This document shows, piece by piece, positions 1-9,860 of a DNA stretch of 64,000 nt; position 1 is the first letter of the stretch; each line of letters starts with the position of its first letter. The DNA comes from Cenococcum geophilum 1.58 (taxonomy: Eukaryota; Ascomycota; Dothideomycetes; Gloniales; Gloniaceae). The position numbers and the translations under genes are program-made. The notes under the pieces were generated by a model. That model was not told the DNA's origin and did not search any database. It saw only the letters and a program-made list of their open reading frames with translations. The stretch spans positions 1,102,536 to 1,166,535 of the forward strand of contig KV748178.1 in assembly GCA_001692895.1 (NCBI GenBank), given 5' to 3'.

Positions 1-658
1 CTTAACTCCATTTCGCATAGGTCTAGATATTAGCAACCTACCGCTAAACACTTTATTGATTTCGCTAGCACAGTATTAAAGGATTTCGCTATATATTTTT
101 TCGTTAATTATAAGTCCTTACTGCAGCTTTAGACCACTTATTTACAATAAGTTTTTATTAGTCGCAGTAGTTAAGTACTAACTAGATTCTGGATATGGCG
201 CCGCTATTATAGTTAGGGACCCTATATATTTATAAGCGGGTAAAAGCTTAATATAGAATAGTATAGAGTAACTTATAAAGACAGTAGAGTAAATAATATA
301 TTAGATAATTAGCAATAATATAATAAGACAATCCTAATAGTTATAATAAGAAGGTATGTTAATAGTGTTAACTTAAGACAATAGCGGATGCTAATAAGAG
401 TAATCTAAGAGTAATATAAGAAATAGAATGGAATGCGAGTCTTAACGCAAGAAGTAGAATAAGATATAAGCTTTAATATAGGCAGTAGAATAAAATATAA
501 AACTTAGAGTAAGAAACGGAACAAAAGGTACATAGCGAAATAAGATATAAGATTTGCGCTACTAACTAAGTAAATAATAATAAGAGAGCTAATAATTCTA
601 TTCTTCGTATTATAACTAGTTAGTAAAGCAGCTCTAAAGAGGTGGGGAAACAAGTTTA
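1..658. other. Unassigned AT-rich sequence
   Basis: No gene, RNA or terminal repeat is recognised here. The stretch is dominated by TpA and by short purine-rich runs (about 390-560, words such as gtagaataagatataag recurring loosely). Both strands are closed by frequent stops. Nothing links it firmly to the Plavaka relic downstream, although it could be that element's flank or outer part. Confidence 0.5.
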
Positions 659-980
659 GGATAATCTAAGACATTAAAAAATGTCTAAGATTGTACGAAA
701 AAGTAAAATATAATATGGCATTTTATTCCGCAAGTGTAAGGTAAGGCAAAATACATAGTAGAGAGAGGTAGGGGGATAATCTAAGACATTATAAAAGGTC
801 TAAGATTGTATAAAAAAAAGTAAAATATAATATAGTATTTTATCCTATAAGCGCAAGATAAGGTAAAATGTATAGTAGAGAAAGGTAGGGGGATAATCTA
901 AGATATTATAAAAAGTCTAAGATTGTACAAAACAAAGTAAAATATAATATGGTATTTTATCCTATAAGCGTAAGATAAGG
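659..980. repeat. Tandem repeat, about 2.8 copies of a 115-117 base unit
   Basis: Units begin at 659, 774 and 891 with ggataatctaaga. Each unit carries a near-perfect hairpin at its start (tctaagacatt, a short loop, then its near complement) and a second, weaker stem further in, built around attttat and its complement. Copies differ mainly by A/G and C/T transitions, with small length changes in A runs. The third copy stops at about 980. It could be subterminal repeats of a DNA transposon or an independent minisatellite; the sequence alone does not decide. Confidence 0.85.
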
Positions 981-1335
981 CTTTAGGATACCCTTTCACC
1001 TAAAGTATAACCCATTTTTAAGCTATGTTACTAATAAAGCAACTTTTTTTTAGGTAAGCTGTTATATCTACTGCACAGGCAACCTAAAACTAGTATCCTA
1101 GATCCTACTCATAGCTACTACGCCTTATATTAAAGATATTTACTAAACTTATTTATATATAGGTCCCGTAGTCCAAATTATATATCAAGCTATCTACAAC
1201 ACAGCTATTATTACTCTAGCCCTATAATACCGTACTCTTATTTATATACCTTTTTCTTCTATTTCCTGCTATTATCTACTTAATTTTTTAAACTTCCATA
1301 GCTGCCTAAACTAACACCACAGCCTCTTTGTTTTT
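981..1335. other. Unassigned sequence between two repeat blocks
   Basis: AT-rich, with a T run near 1050 and no open frame of note. I see no known domain, terminal repeat or RNA here. Confidence 0.5.
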
Positions 1336-1423
1336 AAAAATATAACTATATTAAGCTTAGCTTAGCCTTAATTTCTCTTCAAAAATACGGCTACGTCAAG
1401 CTTGCCTTGGCCTCAATTTCTCT
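1336..1423. repeat. 45-base tandem duplication differing almost only by transitions
   Basis: Copy one (1336-1380) and copy two (1381-1423) both begin with aaaaata and share aagctt and aatttctct. About ten positions differ. All but one are transitions, and in each transition copy one has the A or T where copy two has the G or C. Copy one is thus the AT-shifted version of copy two, a small internal record of the mutation process that shaped the window. Confidence 0.85.
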
Positions 1424-3099
1424 AAACATACACTGCTTAGAAATATATCCCGCCTTATATAACTACTATAAGCTCTACCTATAATATAGCGTTTAGTGCC
1501 CTAGCGCGGAGCGGGCTCTCTTAAAAGCTGTATTATAATACCTTCTAGAGACTAGATACCTAAAGCTTCTTTAGCCGCTACAAATAAGGGAGATACCAAT
1601 ATGCAAATTAACGGTGGTATACTAGGTAGAAATGGCCCTAATCTTCGCGAGCTAGGGTAGGATGTTAAGGTTAAGCTAGCCAATCTATAGACTAACCTAA
1701 ATAACCCGTTCTTTTCTGCCAAATTATTTAAAGAGCTCTAACTGTATTTTAGCTCTCCGCACCCTAGTAGTATATAGGCTTATACTAATATGTCTGTTTA
1801 ACAGGAAACCAAAGGTATTAAAAGAAATTCTAGAAATAAACTTTTAAAAGCCGTTAAAGATAAGTAGTTAGCCTGTAAGATATAGGCTTTCTATTTAATT
1901 ACTTCGCGGGCTTTAAATTATCTATATTATTGCCGATACCCATTATCTGGCCTAACCCTCTAGCGTTACCTTAATGATAAATATAAGACTTCCAGGCGGC
2001 AGCTTAAGTTGGATATTAGTTAAAACTCTATATACCTAAGACCGGATATTATAGTTCTAAATACTAACTTATTTAGTTATCTTAACTTAACTAGTACTAC
2101 CCTTAATCCTCCCTTTTTTTTTTGTTATAGCTTATATAGAAATAACGGAATTATAGGTCCGGATAGCTAACATCGTCGGGCTCTATAATATTAGTGGTAA
2201 ATAATATCTTCGCCGTAGCTATGGTCCTATAGCTATTACCTAAGAATACTATATATTGTTATTTAGACGGATAAAGGTTTTTTAGGTACTATTAAGTCTT
2301 TAGTTTATAGTTCGGCTGCTTTAAACTCTTTTAAATCCTTAAACTTAGTGTTAAGCTTAGTATTAAGCTGGTCACACTTACGCTTTAATATCTAGTTTGG
2401 TTGCCTTGGACTCTTAAATCCTTAAACTTAGTATTAAGCTAGTTATACTTACGCTTTAGTATAACTAGTTCTAGCGAGAAAATGAGAGGTATACTCTTAG
2501 CAGCTATAAAGCTAAGCCACTTAGATTAAATACCGGCAATTAACCGTTAGTACTATAATACGTACTCTTTACGCCTGGAAATAATACTATATTGTTTAAT
2601 ATATAATTAGTAATAATACAGCGGAGCTGTTTATAGTGTTCTTATACCCCTAAAAGTTACGGCGGCCTTTACCAATACCTACGGTACTACAAAAGGCGGC
2701 TACCTAGCCACTAATACGTCTATAAAAAACACGCGAAGAGAGATATAATACTCACACGTTTATTACGGCCCGACTACTTATAATTCGTAATCAATTCCAC
2801 CACTTTAACTAGTTAGATAACGCGTAATTATAACTAGACAGTACAAACACGGATACTAATAAATATGCTCCGGTGGCGGTAGAATATAAGCAGAATGCCT
2901 ACCTAGTGCCTCCATGCGGTATACCATATTAAAAAAGCATCCTATCATTATTATTATTACTTAAAGTAGAGATATTTAAAGTAACTAAGAATATAAAGGC
3001 GGGTAAACCAATTTTATACAAGACCGATAATAATATATAGTAAGTTAACTAGACAATTTTAGATATTACTATATAATAATATAATAATAGCCAAAGTAT
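1424..3099. other. Unassigned, partly coding-like sequence upstream of the Plavaka core
   Basis: The + strand around 1840-2060 reads more openly than chance in a stop-rich background, with stops at places where CAA or CAG would be one transition away. I recognise no domain. It may be the N-terminal part of the Plavaka protein or an unrelated gene fragment. Position 2333-2470 holds an 83-base direct repeat, listed separately. No terminal inverted repeat was found that would fix the transposon's left end. Confidence 0.4.
2333..2470. repeat. 83-base direct repeat, two copies
   Basis: The word aaatccttaaacttagt recurs at 2333 and 2416, followed in both copies by attaagct and acttacgcttta. The first copy carries about 12 extra bases (an internal repeat of the ttaagctta type). 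The remaining differences are transitions. No known family. Confidence 0.7.
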
Positions 3100-5560
3100 A
3101 CTATATAATCCTTTTTATTTAGAGTTTAATTACGCCTTTTTAATATGGCTGTACCGCATTTGCTATATAAAGGGAGACGTTAACGCACTGCTTAAAGACA
3201 CCCGCCTTAGCCTACTTTATAGCCTACTTAGCTTCTAATCTATAAATTAATAGGAGGAACTAATTACCGCTATTCTATTTAGTATATAAGACGAATAATA
3301 GCTCTAATTAGAGTGTAAGGTAGAATTAAATATTAAAGGCTCTAAGCAGAGGAAATACCATATTCTTTCCTAGGATATTATAAATATAATTGCCTTTCTA
3401 ATTGGCTATTGACCCTTTAAAGATACACTGGTATATGCACTAAAGAGACTCTATAATGCCGACAACCACTAAGTCTATAATAAGCTATATAGCAGTAACT
3501 AGTAGTAGAAGACATAAGGCAAGGTTCCTAGCGGTGCTATAGTAGTTCCTATACTTATAGTAGTTAATAAGACCCAGCTAATAATGCACTATAGTGACAA
3601 ATCGGCCTGGCCGGTATATTTTACTATCGGTAATCTTAACTAATAAGTTTAACGCTAACAGACATCCCCCGTAAATATTCTTATTAATTTTATACTAGTT
3701 ATTAAAGAAAAGGATAATAATATAAAAAGTAAAGCATATTATAAGGCGATAAGAACTATACTTAAACGTAAGTCCTACTTTAGTATTCTAACGCTATATT
3801 CTATAAACTAAAATATAATAGCAATTAAGCATCTTATAGAAAGCGGCATAGACCTTTAATATACGGATAATTTTATGCAACAATATTATCTAATTATGTG
3901 TAGAATAATGGCAGACTATAAAGAACAAGTGCTGCTTATAGGTGTCAAAAGCCAACAGCACTACACTATATACCAGGTCCCCCCTTTAAAGTATAAGAAC
4001 TTAACTAAAAAATAATACCCGCTACGCACCCATAAGGAGACAAGAAGATAGATTAAACGCTAATAACTAGAAAACATTCTTCCATCCTTAGACAACTGGG
4101 TATACCTAGTAGAATATTTCGCGTAGCACTATCGCCTATTTAACATCCATAAGGGCATAATAGTAGATGTTCTATATTAGCTTCTAAAGGGTATTATTAT
4201 ACAACTTATTAAATGGGTACGGAAACTAGTAGGCGATATTATCCAGCTAAAAAGAAAGAGAAGAGGGATAAAAACAACCACAATAAATATATCTGCGGAG
4301 GCTTAGCTTAATTAGCGTTTTAAATAAGTCCTAGCTTTTACGGGGCTAAAACGGTTTAATAATCTGTTATTTAATAAAGTTACTTAATGGACAGGTAATG
4401 AACAAAAAGCTATAGTTCGTTAACTTATCGCTGTGCTAGCCCCACTACTGTCGTCTAGGGAACTATATGCTATGCATTTTACAAGAGCCGTATACAACTT
4501 CATTATTATAGCTTAGTATTGCACCCACAATAAGGAGACACTACGATATATATACCACGCCCTATATTAAATTAATATACTTAAAGGCGTGTTTTAAAGT
4601 TTCCGTCTAAAGGCAAAGGATTCTAATATAGGCTATTTTAATATACCAAAATTCCATGCCCTTATATATTTTAAGGAAAATATCCGCCTATACGGATGCG
4701 TAGATAGGTACTACACTAGCGCAAATAGCAAAGCTGGACACCGTTATATTGTTAAGGCGTTTTATAACTTAACAAATAAACGGGATTTACTATCTTAAAT
4801 CTACTCTTACAATTTAAGACGGGTAGTAGTACTAGCAATAGAAGATAAAATAGCTTTTATAAATAGTGATTCTGTACTACAGTCTTCCTAGCGTCTAAAG
4901 GTATAGGTTACTTAACCAATATAGCATTTAGCAGTTGCAAAGCTTTGGTGGCCTTTAAAAGATATAAATAGGGTAATGGATCTTATTTAAAGGCGTTTTA
5001 GGTTAAAGACGTAGCTTTATATATCTTATATAGCAAACTACTGCAAAATCCTAGGGTTTTTAGACAGCATTATAGTATTTATCTAAGAGTGTAGGCGAAA
5101 ACTACAAGGCGAACGTGCCTAGAACTCCGATATGGACCAGAAAGAGAAGGATCCTTCATAGGTTAAGCGCCTGCTTATTAAAATACATCTATCTATCCGC
5201 TGTTAGAAACGAGACGGAAAAAATACAACCAACCTTAAGGCCTAAATTAGAGAGGTAGTATATTGCGCACCAGATTGGCAATGTTCTAACTAGTGGAGGT
5301 ATAATTACGTATAGGTCTAAGAGTATATAGATAACGACAACCGTATTAAAAAGGGCCGCACACCGTTAGGTGGAAGACTTATAGGCTAGCTTTAGCTAAT
5401 TGTTACTATTCTAGATATTAAAAGGTTAGATAAGTACGGTATATATATGCAGTATACTAGAGCTATAGTAGAGCTGCTTCAGCCATTGAATTATAGACTG
5501 CCGCATCTAATACACGGCATGGTTGAGGTGAAAAGGTAGCTGCGCTCAAGCGTAAATACT
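3100..5560 (+). mobile_element. Plavaka-family DNA transposon, decayed transposase region
   Basis: The + strand carries, in order, landmarks I know from Plavaka transposases (a CACTA-like cut-and-paste group found mostly in fungi). A stretch resembling the family's N-terminal helical part lies at about 3110-3240. The block SDKSAWPVYFTIGNL at 3593-3637 is read without a stop. A region typical of the catalytic core ending in a KEQ-like segment and a C-x-C-like area lies at about 3830-4010. A block starting PKFHAL at 4646 continues through a G-x-x-x-x-Y-x-T-like stretch to TNKR at about 4785. Stops are numerous and mostly TAA or TAG where the family has glutamine or tryptophan, as RIP would give, and the frame changes several times. 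No intact transposase remains. The element's ends are not located; the repeat arrays on both sides may belong to it. Family call is from motif memory, not a search. Confidence 0.75.
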
Positions 5561-5790
5561 AGGCAAGTACTTAGAGGTGGTCGCTTGTATTTAATACTAT
5601 CTATTCTATAAAGCGCGCATATTATTCCAGCCGCTACTTCTTATCCAGATTTATACTATATTAATAATTATATTAATTGGGACCAATACAATACTCTATA
5701 CTCGGATAACTTTCTTAAAGAAGGAACCCGTATCGCGTTATTATATAGAAGCCAGGACAAATAGCAAAAGTAGCTAAGCTAGTATAGAAC
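5561..5790. other. Tail of the Plavaka relic, no distinct feature
   Basis: Sequence between the last recognisable transposase-like stretch and the 10-base array. It keeps a coding-like look near its start, then becomes simple. No terminal repeat seen. Confidence 0.35.
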
Positions 5791-6010
5791 CTATATAAGA
5801 CTATATAGGACTATATAAGATTATATAAGATTATATAAGATTGTATAAGATTATATAAGATTATATAAGATTGTATAAGATTGTATAAGATTATATAAGA
5901 TTATATAAGATTATATAAGATTGTATAAGATTGTATAAGATTGTATAAGATTGTATAAGATTATATAAGATTATATGAGATTGTATGAGATTGTATAAGA
6001 TTATATAAAA
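5791..6010. repeat. Minisatellite, 22 units of 10 bases
   Basis: Exactly 22 consecutive decamers of the form ttatataaga run from 5791 to 6010 without any length change. Units vary at the third and seventh base, nearly always A against G, plus c in place of the first t in the first three units. An array uniform in length but variable only by transitions fits copying first and RIP-like mutation afterwards. Confidence 0.95.
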
Positions 6011-6133
6011 TTATTTTGATCCTAATATATATTATAAGCTAGCATACTACAGGCTAAGAAAATAGTAAAAATTTATTTACGTAATTGGCATACAACTTTA
6101 AAATAATATATTACATTACCTTAATTATATATT

Positions 6134-6370
6134 AAGGAATATACAGTTAGCTTTTAAAGTTGTTAAGTTAGTTAACTGCGTGTTATTTAAATTTTAAGTT
6201 GGTTAATTGCATGTTAAGAAATATGCAGTTAGCTTTTAAAGTTGTTAAGTAGGTTAACTGCGTGTTATTTAACTTTTAAATATATTAAGTTAGTTAAGTT
6301 GCATATTAAGTTAGTCAATTACGTGTTAAGTTGGTTAATTGCGTGTTGAGTTAGTTAAATTGCATATCAA
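6134..6370. repeat. Compound repeat, ~82-base and ~20-base units
   Basis: A unit starting near aatatgcagttagctttt recurs at 6134 and 6216, about 82 bases apart. From about 6285 the array turns into shorter units of about 20 bases on the theme ttaagttggttaattgcgtg. Differences between units are mostly transitions. Function unknown. Confidence 0.8.
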
Positions 6371-6773
6371 TTACGCAAAACGCGAAAAACAAAGTCTACT
6401 TAAATCTCATCCTGCGAATATTTTCCCGATGCGAGCCTATTAAATCTATACCTTAACCTTAATCTCCGCAACTTTAAACCTTTTAAGAGTTAATATCCGT
6501 AATACGCCCTACAGTTATATTTTTTTCTCTATCTCCTCCATTTTCTATATTAGTTTCGCTCTTTCGCCTTAGCTTTATATTGTATCTAGTACTTAAGACA
6601 AGTACTAGCGGAGAGTAATGTAGAAGGGATATAGGTAGGAGGGTCTAAGGACTATAAGGATAAGGACCTTTAAGGACTAGAAGAATAAGGACTATAAGGA
6701 CTGGAAGGACGAGGATATATATATTTTATTTTTTTTACCCCAGCTTATAGGAGTTCGCCTTATTAAAGGGGGG
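6371..6773. other. Possible 3' end of a retroelement leading into an LTR
   Basis: No coding region is recognised. A purine-rich stretch at 6648-6716 repeats the word aaggacta with slight changes. A polypurine-tract-like run, ttaaaggggggtg, sits directly before the LTR start at 6774, as expected of a 3' LTR of a + strand element. The body of that element is not identified. Confidence 0.45.
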
Positions 6774-6974
6774 TGTATTATTACAGCACTGGCCTAACGC
6801 GTTGTTATAACTACGCGTATACACTATACGGATTTGGCACGGACCTAGCCCCTAAGTAACGTATATATATATCCTACCTTACCTCTTATATATAGCTCTT
6901 CATATAACATCGTTTGTCAATAATATATAGTCACCTTATACCTCGTACCTTAATAGTTGGCACGTACTATAACA
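6774..6974 (+). mobile_element. LTR (3' or solo) of an unidentified LTR retrotransposon
   Basis: Begins TGTATTATTA and ends TACTATAACA, imperfect inverted ends with the canonical TG and CA. A G-rich polypurine tract precedes it. About 201 bases long, with a TATA-like region near 6860. No second copy was found in the window, so it is a solo LTR or the only surviving end of an element. Copia coding sequence resumes right after it. Confidence 0.6.
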
Positions 6975-6984
6975 CCTAGTTGGC

Positions 6985-9306
6985 TATAATTTAACTAATA
7001 TTTACTAAATTTAGATTCTAAGTCTTTATAAAGTTATTTAAATTAGAGATATTATATTTAATAAGACCTTATTCTATAACCCTAAGGGTTAAAATATTAA
7101 CTACCTACTAAGGAAAGTATTAGAAGATACTATCTAGATAATTAGTCTACTAGAACCTCTCTATAAGGATAAATCTAAGGATAAATCTATCCTATATAGA
7201 CCTACCTTAAATATAGATTAAATAACTATATTAAGCGATTCAGTAGGGCTTCCTATAAAGAATATTAAGCAGTTACCAACTCCTAGTAGAACAATATCTC
7301 TAAATCTACTAAAAATAAACACTATACTAAGAGGACCTTAAGACCATATCTTAGATATAATTAAAGTAATTCCTACCTAGCTAAGCTTACTGGAACTATC
7401 TAATAAAGCAACTAATATAGCTCCACGAGCTAACGAAGTCTTAGCCAATCCTTCTACCGACCTTATTCTACCAGAAGGTTCTAAATAAATTTAACGTTAA
7501 GTATATATAATAGCACTAGCCAATCTATCTACCCTATTTAGTTACTACGCTGGCTTTACTATAGGACTAGTAAAGGACGTCGACTAAACTAGATCCTTAT
7601 CTCTATATTAGGATAACCTTCTTCCTAAACTAAAAAATCTTAAAGAACTAAGAAAGCATCTATTAACTACTAGCTTTTAAAAGGCTATAGAAAAAAATAT
7701 AATAACCTAAAATGCTAAGGGATATCTAAGACTGTACTAAAAGAAGAAGTATATAACGAGTAGATCCTTTTACTAAAATATGTCTTTAAATACAAGTTTA
7801 ACAGCGACGGTTACCTTTAAAAGCTAAAAGCTTAACTATATATCCGCGGAGACCTATAGATTACTAAGGAAGAGACCTATGCAGCAACCCTAGCTGCTCG
7901 AATATTCCGTGTCCTTATGGCTATAGCAGCCGAATTAAATTTGGTAATTTAATAGTATAACGCTATAAACGCATTTATAAATGCTAGACTAGTTAAGCTA
8001 GTCTACTGCTACTGCCCAGAAGGATTTAATTAAAATAGATATATCTTAAAGCTACTTATAGCGCTATATAGATTAAAAGTCTTATCACTACTTTGGTATA
8101 AAGAGCTTACTAATACACTAGCTAAATTTGGATTAAAGCCTGTCTTAGGCACTAACTGCCTTTATACTAATAAACGGCTTATTGTCTTCTTCTATATAAA
8201 TAATATTGCCGTTCTATTTGCTAAAAAGGACTTTTAAAGACTAGAAGAATTTAAAGCTAAACTTCTATATTAATACGAGATCTATGCACTAGGAGACCTA
8301 TAATGGTTCTTAGGAATTTAAATTAAACGAGATTAACTAAGTTAAAAGATCTGGCTTTGCTAAGATTCCTATATTAAAAAGATAGCCAATTAATTTAATA
8401 TTTAACTAGGAAGACTTCCTAAGTTATTACTTCCTGCTAAAGAACTAACTCTGTCCGACCAGTAGACGAACCCTTAAAGAACACTAGCCTATTAGCAACA
8501 AGTCGGTTCCCTTACGTACCTCGCTATATTTAGAAGACCCAATATTATAAAGATGTATTTAAAGCTAGCCGAATTCCTTCCTAATTTAAATTAGAAACAC
8601 CTTAACGTATTAAACCAAGCTATTACCTATTACCTTGGAACAAAATCTATAGTTATTAAATACTTTAGCGAAGTATTTAAAGCATATATCTACTTTAGAA
8701 ACCCTAAAGAAGAAGACGTTACCTTTTACGGAGCATCCAACGCAGCATTTACAGACTATAAAGAGACTAGACGGAGCTTTTAAGGATATCTATTTATCCT
8801 ATTTGGAGGACTAATTAATTAGAAGGTAGCCCTATAATAATTAGTAATTTGCTTAACTACTAAAGCAAAGCTTCTCTCCCTATCTACTGCCGCTATTAAA
8901 ATTATCTAGTAGCAGCGTTTCTTTAAGGCAATCGGCTTCAATTTAGAGCGCGAATTTACCCTACTATATAATAATATACAGACTATCCGCCTACTAAAAT
9001 AAGATACACCAAAGCTTAATACTAAGCTTTGATATATTAACGTCTATTAGTACTAGCTTAAATAAGAGGTTTAAGACAAAAAGATTAATATATAATGGGT
9101 CCCTATAGATAAAATGCCTACCAACGGCCTTACTAAAATCCTACCCCGTTAAAGGCACGAGGCATAGATAAAGCAATTAAATTTAGTAGATATTCGACAT
9201 TAAATTGCTATATTATCCGATAAAGACTCTTAAACATCATCTTATCTCTCTATCTTCGTTTTATTTTCTATAACTTTGGCTCTACCGTTAAATCTTAGGG
9301 GGGGGG
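6985..9306 (+). mobile_element. Ty1/copia retrotransposon relic: pol 3' half
   Basis: A broken, 5'-truncated Ty1/copia copy on the + strand. The order of traces is the linker that follows integrase (about 6990-7490), reverse transcriptase (about 7560-8560) and ribonuclease H with the usual copia tail (about 8600-9220). A polypurine tract of about ten G ends at 9306. Gag, protease and integrase are not present here. It carries dozens of breaks and cannot be active. Its upstream neighbour is an unrelated LTR, so the 5' part was probably lost or displaced by that insertion. Confidence 0.85.
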
Positions 9307-9550
9307 TATATAACAGACTACTAGCACTGCGCTAAGACATAAGATTGTTACCTAAGAGGCTCTAAGACAGGATCGACCTTACCCTTATATGTCTCGGATA
9401 TAGTTAAATATTAAGTTATAGACTTTAGAGTTTGAGGTCTACTTTTATATATTTAGTTCACTTAATTTCCATAGATTTAGAATTAAGTCGCTTATTTAAT
9501 TTTCCTACACTGTAAAAGCTTACATAGTATACTAAATATAAGCCTGCGAA
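9307..9550 (+). mobile_element. Probable 3' LTR of the copia relic
   Basis: Starts directly after the G-rich polypurine tract with tatataacag, which fits a TG start altered by a transition. The right end is not fixed; AT-rich sequence continues to about 9550 before base composition changes. No matching 5' LTR exists in the window. Confidence 0.5.
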
Positions 9551-9554
9551 GCCC

Positions 9555-9860
9555 TACTGCACGCGTCCACGTCGCCGCGGGTGGAAACATTATCGGGAAA
9601 TCATTCCTTATGATGGCTAAGTGCAGAGGCAATAGAGGAGAGCCGTCGCAGCGCGCGCAGCGCGCTGGTGTTGCGACTCTATAGTATTAAGCCCGTGACG
9701 CGTATATCGCCCTTAACAACACCAGGAGTCCTACTACCCCTGCTTAAGGCTCCTACTATACCATCTAGGGGGGCCATCAAGGGAAACTGGGATATAAAAA
9801 CCGCCCGACGTACAACTACCTGGCTCACAGCCAGGCCCGAAACTAGCCTTACTTAGCTAG
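9555..9860. other. GC-richer island, unassigned
   Basis: About 300 bases with clearly higher GC and many CpG, including a run of alternating G and C near 9652-9665. A 62-codon open frame (9668-9856, +) is present but I recognise no family and do not call it a gene. The island contrasts with the AT-rich sequence on both sides, so it has escaped most of the CpA to TpA change or arrived later. Confidence 0.6.

Noticed and set aside
5791-6370. CRISPR array
   Set aside because: Units are contiguous or degenerate with no spacers, and the sequence is fungal.
9668-9856. 62-codon open frame in the GC-richer island
   Set aside because: No recognised family, no start context, and short open frames are expected where GC is higher. 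Not called a gene.
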